The notes beneath the pieces were generated by a model that searched no databases, had not been told where the DNA came from, and saw only the letters and a program-made list of their open reading frames with translations. A stretch of 64,000 nucleotides of DNA from Thelephora terrestris (Eukaryota > Basidiomycota > Agaricomycetes > Thelephorales > Thelephoraceae). This document shows positions 46,581 to 58,130 of this stretch, piece by piece (within the stretch, counting starts at the first letter, position 1; every line of letters starts with the position of its first letter). The DNA is taken from the NCBI GenBank assembly GCA_015956445.1, contig WIUZ02000025.1, positions 248,001-312,000 on the forward strand, read 5' to 3'. The translations under genes and the position numbers were made by a program.

Positions 46581-46919
46581 CTGGTGAGCCAGGTGAGGTT
46601 GGGTGAGACATTGGTTAGCTAGGGTATTTAGACTAAGGTTAGATAAGACAACAGCTGATGAGATAAGATCAAGTCAAGTTACATCAGGCTAGGTCAGGTG
46701 GACCACTTTATGTTAGGTTGGGTAATCTGTTGTGGACTAGGTTAAGTTGACTACGTCAGGTTACGCTGGGCTGAGTTAGGTTAGGTTAAGGATAGGTATG
46801 ATAATACAAGATAGATAAGATAAGATAAGATAAGATAAGGCCAAACTAGGCCAGGTCAGAGTTAGAACTAGGCAAGGTTAGAATTGGGTTAGGTTTAGGG
46901 CAGGTTAGGTTTAGGTTGA

Positions 46920-47085
46920 GGTTTGGTGCTAGGTTAGGTGAGGTTTAGGTTAGGTGAGGTTTAGGTTAGGTGAGGTTTAGGTTAGGTGAGGTTTAGGTTA
47001 GGTGAGGTTTAGGTTAGGTGAGGTTTAGGTTAGGTGAGGTTTAGGTTAGGTGAGGTTTAGGTTAGGTGAGGTTTAGGTTAGGTTA
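46920..47085 (+). repeat. 16-bp tandem repeat
   Basis: About nine to ten copies of AGGTTAGGTGAGGTTT in tandem, absent from the matching left arm at 41.9 kb. Confidence 0.8.
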
Positions 47086-47848
47086 GGTTAGATTTAGGTT
47101 TAGGTTTAGGGGTAGTTTATGGCCAAAAACTGGTCTGTATTTTATGATATAATGAATATTATGAATATATTTGTATTTTCCTATTTTTATGAATTTTTAG
47201 GGGCAGAAAATACATTAATATCGAAATTGTGAGCCATTTAATAAATGAAAAAAATCAAAATAATTTTCATAAAATATTTATATATATTCTGGAATTTTTG
47301 GCAATTTTTTCGGAATTTTCCAGCCAGAAAAACCATTTTTTGGATATTTCTGGAATTAATCCACTATTTTGGGCACTTTCTAGACCCGTGGGGATTTTTT
47401 TCGGTATTTTTTACAATTTTTTCGGCATTTTTCGGATCCTTTTAGCATATAATTTCCCTTTTAAGAAATTTCCCTTTTTGGTAATCTATCAAATATTTTC
47501 TAAAAAGGAAATTTTTTTTTAGGAAAGACCCCTCCAAAAGCATTTTTGAAATGCTTATGTAAGCCATCAAAACTTTCCTTTTTTGTTGGTCACATGACCT
47601 GCTTATGTCAGTCATCAAAAATTTCCTTTTTGGGAACTTTTTGATTGGTAATTCCCACAGTATATTTTTCATTATATAAGCAATCCACTCTCCCGGGTCA
47701 TCTTACACTGTCAGCACTTGCCTAATTGGGAACACCAGTGCCCGGTCAGCTGGGTCCTAGTCTCCCCCATAATTTTGATCAATACTCTATGAGTAAAATT
47801 TGCCCCCTTGGGGGCATTGAGAAACTTATGAGAAAAATCATTCACTTT

Positions 47849-48120
47849 TATTGCGGTTTTCAATAATGTTGGCACGGGCACTTTTTCGATCATTATTATT
47901 ATTATTATTTTTATAATTACAATCTCAACCTCATCGACTCGCTCGGCTTACAGCACCTCAGGGACCCAACGGATCTGCTCAAAAATAGTGGTGTTGTGAC
48001 CGCTGAGAGGTCTACTTTCAAGCAACGTTGAGCTTTTCCCAAAAAAGCGATTTTGAATTCCGACCCGCCTCTGACCCCGACCGGTGTCCAGCACCCCAAG
48101 GAACGTTCAATTTGGCCCAG
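47849..48120 (+). repeat. Left 272-bp inverted end of DD34E transposon
   Basis: Begins near TTGCGGTTTTCAATAATGTT and ends near TTTGGCCCAGG. It matches the inverse of 57859-58130 with a few differences, including an ATT microsatellite and the block AGCACCTCAGGGACCCAACG. Confidence 0.8.
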
Positions 48121-48389
48121 GGCCTTTTGTAACAGTGCTCAGTGAGTCACTAGCTCACGATGACGATGAGATTTTGGCAGGCAGATGTACTGACACGTTG
48201 TTCTTCTTTTAGAAGATGTGCGGACGTCGATATTCAGATGACATCCGGAAGTCAGTCTCTCGTGCCGCTAAAATGGGGTCAGACTATGCTATGATTGAAG
48301 CATTCACTGGTGTGAGCAAGCGCCAAATCCAACGAATCATTTTCGAGGAGAAGCACGGAATTACGTCGCGAGACGAGGATCATGGGTGG

Positions 48390-49800
48390 TGTCGGACATG
48401 AGAACAACCATGTCATTATTTATGATAATTCACCACAAAAAAAATTAGATTAGATAAGATAGCAGCCTTATCAGATAAGATTAGATAAGATAAGGACAAG
48501 ACATTCATGGAATGTTACAGAATGTTACAGAAAGTTCAGGAACATCCTAGAATGCGCCGGAACATCCTGGAACTTGCCGGAATGTTCTAGAAGGTGACGG
48601 AACGTCACACCCCATGTGACACCGGTCACGCTTTTGTGACATTTTGTCACACTTGTGACGTCTGTCACTCCATTAATTACCATAGAATACAATAGAAGGC
48701 CATAGAATGTTCTAGAATAATCTCACATGAAAAAGTATATAAAGAACTCACCCATAACCTTTTACCCCTCTCTCTCTCTACCCAACAGCTGTTGGCCACT
48801 GGCCAGTAGTTGTCCCCTCTATCCCCTCTTCCCTCTATAACTCACCCTCTTTTACTCTACCCCTTTTCACCAAGATCCCTACTTTGCCTCACCTCCTTAG
48901 GCCTGAGTGGTTGAGTGATTTTCAGTAATCACATACCATTTTGAGCCCCACCTCTGTGTGAATAAGTTCTAAGTTTGGACTTCTGAATAAGCTTAGTACA
49001 CTTGACTCTGTGACATAGCAATATCCTTATCTCTGTTAGTGCTGAAGGCAGACCCTTCAGGCAGAGAGTATTCTACCTCAGACTAGTGACTGACTAGGTG
49101 ACAGACAGATTTAGTAATAGTACCACATTGGTATCCGACGTATCAGTATCTCAGACATATCAAGAAGTTTATCTTATCAAGACAGGTTCTCAAGTTTCAG
49201 CAGTATCAAGTTATCAGACGTATCTCAGCAGCATTTGGACGTACCTCAGCAGTATATTGACAGATCATCAAAACTACTCAGACATATCAGCACAGCCTCA
49301 GAAGTATTAGCACAGCCACCCCCTTAACACAGCCACAGCACAGCTACTTACATAGCCACAGTGCACAGCATTCTACAGAGCCTCATACACAGCCTCGATC
49401 GTATCAGTTTCACACATCATTATCTCCATTCCCGATCATCAGTGTAGATCAGGAACTCCATTCTTATCAAGATCAGCAACCCCCTTTACATTCTTACTAG
49501 GTGTTTGGACCAGGGAATATACGTGCAGTAGTGATAAAGGTTACTGAACCCCTCTGAACACATCTGAAGGACCTACAACCTCCTTCAGCAAACTCACCAG
49601 GACAAGGAGCCGGAAAGTACGAAACCCTGCCCACCCTGTGGAGTTGATAGTCAGGATAACTGACTTCTCAACCAGCCTACTTAGTTGTTAACGCTTAGCT
49701 TCTAAGTAAACCAAGAAGGACTAGTAAGAGTTCTTATAGACCTCTACACTACAACCTCAGTCAACTTGACAGCAGCGGACACGTCAGAGGATTTTGAAGC
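48390..49800 (+). mobile_element. LTR-retroelement fragment (LTR plus leader)
   Basis: It begins TGTCGGACATGAG. A possible LTR (48390-49127, ending ACCACA) contains GTATATAAAG near 48736 and polypyrimidine sequence, and is followed by TGGTATCCGACG, like a tRNA primer-binding site. The internal region stops by about 49800; no second LTR or pol is present. It is a 5' fragment; the right boundary is uncertain. Confidence 0.5.
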
Positions 49801-50435
49801 CAGAGCATCTTGAGGTGAGTTGTAACAGCATCGCAATTGATGCGCCTGCCAGAACACCCACACATTTTGTCAGTTTCTGAAAGCTTCCATCTCCCGCAAC
49901 CACTCGCTATTCCTCGGAGAATTGAAGTCTCAGCTCCGCAGGCAATATGGTGTCAGCGCTTCTACGTCCACTATCTTTCGTGCCCTCAAAGAGGCTGGAT
50001 ATACAAGGAAGAAGGTGAACTCCTGTTCATAGTATGCTTTGTATTTTGAACTAATACCCCGCAGATTGACCGCAGGGCAATCGAGATGGACGAAGACGAT
50101 CGCGCCACATATATCTACCTCATATGTTCCAGGTATCGCCCTGAACAATTGGTATTTGTCGATGAGAGTTCTTGTGACCGCCGAATCGCTCGGGGGTATG
50201 GTCGTGCCATCAAGGGTCAGCGGGTCTTTAGGAAAGCTTTATTTGTCCGCAGTAAAAGGTTTTTTTAATTTACCCAATTTGAACACGATCACCGCTACTC
50301 ACACTGTTGTAGATTTTCAGTCCTCCCAGCTATCTCTCTCGATGGAATCCTCACCGTGAATGTCGTTGAAGGATCATATGACTCGGATTCATTTGCGAGG
50401 TTCATCGACAGCCTCTGTCAGGGTTGTGGGCCTGC

Positions 50436-51059
50436 TTACTGTTTAGGGGACGCTAGAGGATTGGTGGGCGGGTAAGGTGTGTCGGGACGAACGTTGAAAG
50501 GAGTTCCTGGGGTAGAGATGAGAGGAGGAGGAATATCAAGCGAGAGTGGAGACTCGGATTGATAGGGGTGGAAGGGTGAGTGGTAGTCTTGGCAGAATTG
50601 TCTCAGTTGTTGAATAAAGGGGTCGAAGTCGTGGTCGCTGAGGCGTTCGAAACTTACGAGGTATTCTAGAACAGAGTAAGGTAGTTCAGTTGGGATTTCC
50701 CACCACAAGACAATAATAGCAGGGGAGTGGGTATGAACGTTGGTGGTGAGATGAATACGAGGATTTGGGAAGTAAAAGGCGGGGCTTATACTGAAATAAA
50801 CAGTGGCTAAAACGCTGCCGGTGACGTCGGAATTCCAAAGGAATTGGTGGTCCGCTCCTAATAAGAAAGGGGGAGTAGTGACTCCGGAATCAAGCGCAGC
50901 AAAGGGGCGATAGTAAGGGAAGTGGGTGAGTAAACCGGTGGTTCGGTTTACTTGAAGGCTTCTGATGAGTTTATACTCCCAGACAGACCTTCTGGCGTCG
51001 GGGATGACTGGACGTTGGATGGGACTAGTAGAGGGGAAGGGGTTAGGGGCTCTGAACAT
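50436..51059 (-). CDS. Type-1 element gene A, copy b
   Basis: An open 207-residue frame read leftward, colinear with 39072-39695 (SVWEYKLIRSLQVNR, LLGADHQFLWNSD, IVLWWEIPTELPYSVLEYL). Its stop lies about 20 bp from the element end. See copy a for features. Confidence 0.6.
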   Translation of the reverse strand: MFRAPNPFPSTSPIQRPVIPDARRSVWEYKLIRSLQVNRTTGLLTHFPYYRPFAALDSGVTTPPFLLGADHQFLWNSDVTGSVLATVYFSISPAFYFPNPRIHLTTNVHTHSPAIIVLWWEIPTELPYSVLEYLVSFERLSDHDFDPFIQQLRQFCQDYHSPFHPYQSESPLSLDIPPPLISTPGTPFNVRPDTPYPPTNPLASPKQ

Positions 51060-51722
51060 ACACTGGCAGGAGAATTCCTGCTAAGATGAGTCAGAAATAG
51101 TAAGGCGTGAAGACAATTCTTCAGCTTACTTTGTTTATTCAAGTTGTGGGTAGAGGAGTACAGAAGAGATTGAGAATGGGGAAAAGAAAGGAGCGAACGC
51201 TCTTCCTTATATACCCAGTCCTCTACAGGAGTCATTATTCTACAACAAACCAAACAGGAATCAACATGGTCTGTGCGTACTTTAGGGTGGGGTAAATGAG
51301 TCAGGGAGGTGGAACTTAGAGCGACCGATACCGGGTACGAGATAGGGGAACAATAGCGAAGGAGTCATTAGGAACTGGATGGGGATTTCTCTGGTTTCAT
51401 GGTAGCAATAGAAGCATGACGGGGATTTCCCATGATCGGTGGGGATTTCCCTGGATTAATGGTGGCAATAGAAGCGCGGTGGGGATTTCTCATGATCGAT
51501 GGGGATTTCCCAGGGTTTGATGGGATCTCGTTTGGGGTTAAGGGTTCGTTTTATCCTAATTGGGACTTTAATGAGTGATGTCCTTCATTGTTTTCCCTTT
51601 TTGTCGTCTCATTGAGTCAGCCGTATATAATCCCGGGGGATTACTGGTCCTTTCTCTCCATCGCCTCTTTTCCTTTCCCACAAACACCATCACCACTCCC
51701 CTCTCAAACAAGTTCTACTACT

Positions 51723-52617
51723 ATGTCTGCTTACGCTGCCAACGCTGCTCTGCTCAACGCCGCCGCCACCCCCTTCGATCTTTCCCCGTCCTTTGAGACG
51801 GACGCTCCCTACGACGTGGAGCAACACTTGTACGATTCCCCCGCCAACATCGCCCATGACAACCAGGTGGCGGTGGACTTCTTGACCGCTCACAATGCTC
51901 CTGCCGAGTTCTGGGAGCAAGCTGGGTATGAAGACCCCAACAGGACTCGAAGGTGGGCTCCTGGAGTCACTCCTATGCAGGATGCGATGGAACAGGAGAG
52001 GGAGGATAGGATTTTGAAGTTGGAGAGGAGGATGGACGTCATGTATGTGGTTGTTAACAGTCTTAATGAAGACTTCTCTCACTTCGCCTTGGAACATTGG
52101 AAACCTTTCCAGGAGTCTCTCCTCCGATACTTCGGTCACAGGTGTCATGGAGCCTACTGCACCGATGCAGCTCCCCACTCCCCCGTCATCCCTCCGCCGC
52201 CTTCAAGATCAGGGAGTCCCTCTTCCTCAGTCCCCTCCCTGGAGTCCTGTCCCTCGTCGTCAGATGGTGGAGAGGACCCAGAAGAAAAGTCACAAGAGTC
52301 CGATCGCTCGTACTGGACAACGTTGTCGTCCCTCCGACAAGTCACGACAGGTTCGGATGAAGTTGAAGGTGGAGGTAGCGGGTCTCCAGGACCGTTATGG
52401 ATTCGCATTGGTGAGCGCGGCGTTGACGGACGTGAAGCGGGAGATGCAGGACAGTCTGTTCCATGATGTGTTAGGATGTAGGGAGTGTTGGCAGGATCCG
52501 ATAACGCGGGCATACTCGTATTGCCCTCAGAGCGTACATAATCCTCACCACTTTGCTCATCGTTGTCCGTTTGCTCAGGACTGCTCTTGTGACGTGGACC
52601 CTTTTGTTCTTGTTTAG
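51723..52617 (+). CDS. Type-1 element gene B, copy b
   Basis: The frame from ATG at 51723 (MSAYAANAALLNAAATPFDLS) contains DVMYVVVNSLNEDFSHFALEH and runs to 52466. An overlapping frame, open from about 52045, ends at 52617 with a Cys/His-rich segment (LGCRECW, YCPQSVHNPHHFAHRC). Both frames are open together for about 420 bases. No domain is assigned. Confidence 0.45.
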
Positions 52618-53197
52618 CAATGTCATGTCTAGTGGTCGTTCTTGTACTTTTATTTCTTCGAATAAGACCAATGTCTTGAATTATCTGCGTGATCTTGGAT
52701 AATATGTCACGTGTTCGTGACAGCCTCCTCTATCACATGAACCCATATCCGGGGCCAAACTCTGTCATCATCATGGATAACTGTAGAATCCACAAGTCAG
52801 ACCTGGTCCGCGAGATTATCGAGGGACGGTAAGTGCATTTTTTGATGCCGCATGTGTATCATTTTGACTGCACCAGAGGGATGCGATGCGAGTTTTTGCC
52901 CGCTTATTCTCCAGATTTCAATCCTATTGAACTTGCTTTTTCCAAGTTCAAAATGTATATCAAAGGAAAGGAGGCTGAATTCCATGCACTAGATCAAGAC
53001 AATGAGTTGGAAGTCCACTTATTCTTGATTAGGGCCATATATTCAGTAACGCCAGAGGATGCTCGTGCATATTTTAGACACTGCGGTTATCTCTAGTCAA
53101 ACTCTAATGTAATGCTGTGCTGTCAAGTCAAATTTGCCGAGTGGCAACCGCGTATATGGGAGGTCTGCCTTTCGAGATTTCTTTCGCTAACCACCAC

Positions 53198-56100
53198 ATG
53201 GCGGGGTCCAAATCCACCAACCGCACTGCCGCTGCAACTGCTGCTCGCCGCAAACCAAAAAACATCTCAGGCATTGAGAATGTGACAGAAACTGAGGCTC
53301 CTCCAAAGAAGCCACGGCCGAAGCCCACGCGGAAACGACCTCCGCAAAATACGAGCTCGGCAGTAGACGCGAATGCGGACCTTGACCCAGGCCAGATACA
53401 AGTGATACCCCGCAAACCAAGAGTCCCAAATGCGGACAACTATGATGACGGCGATGGCAGGAGTGTTAGAAGTGACTGTCACGAACGCGTGAGATAGTGG
53501 CTAAAATCGCACAAATAATTCAAGACATTGGTCTTATTCGTAGTAATAATACAAAGGTAACTAGCAAATATTACAAAACTAAACAAGAACAAAGGGGTCT
53601 ACATCACAAGCACAGTCCTGAGCAAAGGGGCAACGATGCGCAAAATGATGAGGGTTGTGTACGCTTTGAGGACAATAAGCATACACCCGAGTCACCGGGT
53701 CTTGCCAACATTTCCTACATCCCAACACATCATGAAATAGGCTATCATGCATCTCCCGCTTCACGTCCATCAGCGCCGCGCTCACTAATGCGAACCCATA
53801 ACGGTCCTGGAGACCCGCTACCTCTACCTTCAACTTCATCCGAACCTGCCGTGACTTGTCGGAGGGATGACAACGTTGTCCAGTACGAGTCATCGGACTC
53901 TTGTGACTTTTCTTCTGGGTCCTCTCCACCATCTGATGCCTCGGAACAGGACTCCAAGGAGGGGATTGAGGAAGAGGAACTCCCTGATCGTGAAGGTGGC
54001 GGAGGGATGATGGGGGAGTGAGGAGCTGCATCGGTGCAGTAGGCTCCGTGGCATCTGTGACCGAAGTACTTGAGGAAAGACTCCTGGAAGGGTTTCCAAT
54101 GTTCCAAAGCAAAGTGAGAGAAGTCTTCATTGAGACTGTTGACGACCACATACATGACGACCATCCTCCGCTCCAACTTCAAGATCCTATCTTCCCTCTC
54201 TTGCTCCATCGCGGCTTGCATGGGAGTGACTCCAGGAGCCCACCTTCGAGTACTATTGGGATCTTCGTACCCAGCTTGCTCCCAGAACTCGGCGGGAGCA
54301 TTGTGAGCCATCAGAAAATCCACGGCCACCTGGTTGTCATGGGCGATGTTGGAGGGAGTATCGTATAAATGTTGCTCCACATTGAAAGGAGCATCCGTCT
54401 CGAAGGACGGGGAGAAGTCGAAGGGGGTGGCCGCAGCGTTGAGCAAGGCGTTGTTGGTAGCCTAAGCAGACATTGAGTAGAAGAGCGATTTAAGAGAGGA
54501 AGTTTTGGTGGTGTTGGTGGGAAAGGAAAAGAGACGATGAGAGGAAAGATCAATAAACCCACTGGATTATATACGACCAAGTCAATAGGAAACCGAAAGG
54601 GGAGAACAACGAACCATCACTCATTAAAGGTCCCAATTAGGGTAAACGAACCCTCAGCCCCAATCGCGACCCCATCAAAACCGGAGAAATCCCCACCGAT
54701 CATGAGAAATCCCCTAATACCTCCATCAGCTCACACTCCTATTGTTCCCACATTAGTAATTACCATCGATAGTTCTAAGTTCCCTCCTTCTGACTCATTC
54801 GACCTACCCTAAAGTACGCACAGACCATGTGGATCCCTGTTTGGTTCGCTGTAATAATAGTGACTCCTGTAGAGGATTGGGTATATAAGGAAGAGCATTC
54901 GCTCCTTCTTTTCCCCATTCTCAATCTCTTCTGTACTCCTCTAACCACAACCTCAATAAACAAAGTAAGCTGAGGAATCTTCCTCACGTGTTACTTCTTT
55001 CTAACTCATTCAAGCAGGAATCCTCCTGCTAGTGTATGTTTGGAGCCCCTGATCCCTTCCCCTCTACCAGCCCCATCCAACGCCCGATTATACTGGACGC
55101 CAGGAGATCTATCTGGGAGTATAAACTCATCAGAAGTCTTTACTAACTCATTTTCCTTATTATCGCCCCTTTGCGGCCCTTGACTCCAGAGTCACCACCC
55201 CCCCGTTCCTCTTAGGAGCTGATCATCAGTTCCTTTGGGACTCCGACCTTACTGGAAGCGTTCTAGCAACCGTTTACTTCAGTATAAGTCCTGCCTTCTA
55301 TTTTCCCAATCCACGTATCCACCTCACTACTAACGTTCACACCCACTCCCCTGCTATCATTGTTTTGTGGTGGGAAATTCCAACTGAATTACCTTACTCG
55401 GTTATAGAATACCTTGTAAGCTTCGAACGCCTCAGCGATCAAAACTTCGATCCCTTCATCCAACAGCTCAGCCAGTTTTGCCAGGATTACCATTCGCCCG
55501 TCTACCCTTATCAAACCGAGTCACCACTCGCTCTCGACACCCCTCCTCCTCTCACTCCCACACCCGGAACCCCCTTCAAAGTTTGACCCGATACTCCTCA
55601 CCCATCCGCTAATCCTCTAGCGCCCCTTGAACAGTAAGCAGGCCCACAACCCTGACAGTGACCCTGGTGGGGATGCTGGTGGTGACCTCAGCGACGGAGG
55701 AGTTGGCAGTGGCGTTGGAAACAGAGGCCTTGGTGATGGCATTGGCAACGGAGGTGTCAGTGGTGGCCTCAGCGACGGAGATGTCGATGTTGACCTCGGT
55801 GAAGGATGTGATTACAGTGAGGGTGAAAATCACCTCGGTCAGTATCGACGCACACCTGTCCTAGATGAGTATGGGAGTGAGCCTGAGCAATCCTTACAAC
55901 ACGATGGTGAGTCGATGATACATTCATTGACAAAATGTTTGCTCAGCATTGTTGAGACAACACAGGAGATGAAGACAGAAATTCAATTGAATCCGATGCA
56001 CACCTTACCGTCCGATTTGACATACCGGTCGACGGCGTCAACCATGCCCTTGAGTTTCCTACCAACATCTCATGGGATGAGTTCCTGTTCGAGATTGGAG

Positions 56101-57622
56101 GAACACTGCATCTTTGCTCCCACGAATTTCAATTGTCGTATAAACTGACGAGCCAACCAAAGGATGAATTAGCAAGAGCGCTTGTAAAGAATCAAGACCT
56201 CGTGCATCTCATGCAAGAGTGTAAACCATTTCTCACCGGAGAGAAGAAGTGTCAAGGGAACAAGGAATTTCAGGTCCAACTTATAACCCGATCAACGACA
56301 AATGGGGGTAAGGAGGGTACCAAACCAATATTCCATAAAGGGAAGAAGATGAGATGGTATCCGTCTATAAGGAATACATGTTAATGTTTAAAACAGGGGA
56401 GGAAGGAAAAGAAAAAACCTTCCGAATCAGAAGACACCGGCGAAATGAAGGAAATAGTTGGAGTTGGGAGACGTTCTGCCATGCTCCACCAATCAAACAG
56501 ATGTGACAAACACCCATCTGAAAAAACGGGTTGCTGGCTGCTGGATGGAGGAAAAAAACACTTACATCTTGCTCCCCGAGAATTTTCAATGTGGGCGACG
56601 ATGATTATGAGTCAAAGTGCATGTTCCCATTGGTTCCTCACTGACTGTATTTGGAATAGCATTTTGGAATGGCTACAGAAGATGTATGCCCCGCTTCAGT
56701 CATTGAGGCGGCACAAATGGCAGAGGAAGAGGAAATGGCAAAGGTGAAAGAGAGGAAGAAAAAGCGCCGCCATTCGTGCTCACCACCACCTCGCAAGTCG
56801 ATCACTCCAGATAGAGCCACCACATCTGCTCCTTGTGCACCCTCACCTGCCCCAGTCTCACAACAGGGCCCACCGTGTTTCCAGGCCGTTAACCACCAAC
56901 CAACTGCCACAGCCTTCCAAAATTCAGGTGATCCAGCCATGTTCCAAAACCCCGGGTTCCAAAACCTTCCCTCCTCAACTGGTAACCTCAATGGGTTGGG
57001 CATGTTCCCATATCAACTGGGCTACAACTTCCCAGGTTTCGGTTTCGGGACTCCTCAACCACCAATCCCTTTTCCGATACCTCCTTCGGTCCCACCTTCC
57101 TACCCCGGTTTTCTGACAGGAGGGTTCAACCTGCACCTCTCCCAACCTTCTTCCATTTACCCAACTCAGCCATACCCATCCTCCTCAGAGTTTCCTAATT
57201 GGCAGCCTCCTCAGTATCATTATTCCAAGGCGCCCTGGCAACAGCCCAGGAGCTCGTACCAACCAACCCGGCCCGACGTTGAGCGCCCGTACCGCCCATA
57301 TTATAACTGTTCGAATCTTGGCCCAACGTTCTATCCTGACGACCCTATAGACTTCCCAAGGTTGACACAATGGCTCGAGGACGTTGACCAGGATCCCGAA
57401 TGCGGCTGGTGGCAAGATGACTTTTCTCAGTTCACTGCCCGGTTCGAGATGGAGCGTTTCACAACATTACTTGACCTGGAAGGACTCACCGCAGACTATT
57501 TGGGAGCAATAACTGGTATCTCATACGACTCTGCAAGGCGACTCATCCACTTTGCAACAGAGGACATCCAAGTGATCCGGGACACTGCGCCTCGCGCCTC
57601 GAAGCGAGCTCGATATAACTAA
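53198..57622 (+). CDS. Second transposon gene: PB1-like and SAM-like domain protein, interrupted
   Basis: The start is MAGSKSTNRTAAATAARR with a Lys/Arg/Pro nuclear-type region (PPKKPRPKPTRKRP). A type-1 element interrupts it at 53477-55657 with duplication GTGAC; the frame is uninterrupted across the duplicated target. It continues with a Gly/Asp repeat segment, then VRFDIPVDGVNHALEFP..ISWDEFLFEI (PB1/ubiquitin-like), a Cys/His stretch (NRCDKHPSEKTGCW, LHLAPREFSMWA), a Pro-rich linker, and a C-terminal SAM-like domain (FPRLTQWLEDVDQDPECGWW, LTADYLGAITGISYDSARRL). The C-terminal exon (56669-57622) is open. Similar proteins are frequent in Agaricomycetes (memory). Its place between transposon ends suggests transposition or cargo. 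The function is unknown. Confidence 0.6.
53477..55657 (+). mobile_element. Type-1 TGTCA...TGACA element, copy c
   Basis: Begins TGTCACGAACGCG and ends CAACCCTGACA (2181 bp). It is flanked by GTGAC (53472-53476 / 55658-55662). It contains both divergent genes: B leftward (about 54470-53579), A rightward (from about 55037). Gene A is broken in this copy (about one to three breaks). It is otherwise colinear with copies a and b. Confidence 0.8.
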
Positions 57623-57858
57623 CATAAAAGCCTATAACTACACTCAGAATTAGCACTACCCTGTCACCACCATGAGGCCCATTGATATACATTTTACTTT
57701 GGACTGATTATGACTGCAGATTGCGACCAAACACGGACGTCGCAAGACTCGACTCAACTCGATCACACACGGAACCAACGACATGTCAATGCACCTGTTC
57801 AGCAAAATCTCATCGTGAATGCAAAATAGGGACCCACCAAACATTGCCACAGAAGGAA

Positions 57859-58130
57859 CTGGGCCAAATCAAATGTTCCTTGGGGTGATGGACACCGGTC
57901 AAGATTGGAATTTGGTCAAAATTCAAAATCACTTTTTTGGGAAAAACTCAACGTTGCTTGAAAGTAGTCCTCTCAGCGGTCACGACACCACTATTTTTGA
58001 GCAGATCCGTTGGGTCCCTGAGGTGCTGTAAGCCAAGCAAGTCGATGAGGTTGAGATTGTAATTATAAAAATAATAATAATAATAATGATCAAAAAAGTG
58101 CCCGTGCCAACATTATTGAAAACCGCAATA
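57859..58130 (-). repeat. Right 272-bp inverted end of DD34E transposon
   Basis: Inverse of 47849-48120; begins CTGGGCCAAAT and ends near ATTGAAAACCGCAATA. Confidence 0.8.

Larger units (their letters stand above)
41290..47670. repeat. Large nested palindromic repeat complex
   Basis: The outer AT-rich arms (about 41340-41720 and 47110-47500, e.g. AATACAGACCAGTTTTTAGCC and its inverse) enclose CCTAA-type repeats and two inner palindromes. One is centred near 43470 with arms reaching about 42000 and 45725. The other is centred near 46318 with arms reaching about 45725 and 46900. It is probably a giant fold-back element or a satellite amplified by inverted duplication. No host gene is seen inside. 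Confidence 0.75.
50416..52722 (-). mobile_element. Type-1 TGTCA...TGACA element, copy b
   Basis: Inverted relative to copy a: it begins TGTCAGGGTTGTGGG and ends GTGTTCGTGACA (2307 bp). It is flanked by the perfect 5-bp duplication GCCTC (50411-50415 / 52723-52727) inside the DD34E transposase. It carries both divergent genes and looks whole. Confidence 0.8.
48216..53095 (+). pseudogene. DD34E transposase, interrupted by insertions
   Basis: The N-terminal part (48216-48389: MCGRRYSDDIRKSVSRAAKMGS, then GVSKRQIQRII) is a helix-turn-helix. The next part (about 49837-50410) has ISRNHSLFLGELKSQLR, GVSASTSTIFRALKEAGYTRKK, then LVFVDESSCDRR..RGYGRAIKGQR with the first catalytic Asp. The last part (52728-53095) has IIMDNCRIHKSDLV and PAYSPDFNPIE. 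The second Asp and the Glu are 34 residues apart after a GTAAGT...CAG intron at 52830-52880, hence DD34E. The enzyme cuts and joins transposon ends. Known relatives target TA. The triad is visible, but the gene is split by a retroelement fragment and by a type-1 element with duplication GCCTC. Confidence 0.8.
47849..58130 (+). mobile_element. Two-gene DD34E (Tc1/mariner-like) transposon, interrupted
   Basis: Inverted ends of about 272 bp (47849-48120 and 57859-58130) enclose a DD34E transposase (48216-53095) and a second + strand gene (53198-57622). It is interrupted by a retroelement fragment (48390 to about 49800) and two type-1 elements (50416-52722, 53477-55657). Without them it would be about 4.3 kb. 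The exact outer ends and TA duplication were not resolved. The left neighbour is the palindrome complex. Confidence 0.7.

Noticed and set aside
41735-47110. Telomere (CCTAA repeats)
   Set aside because: Units are degenerate, interrupted, present in both orientations and internal to the contig; most basidiomycetes use TTAGGG. A subtelomeric origin remains possible.
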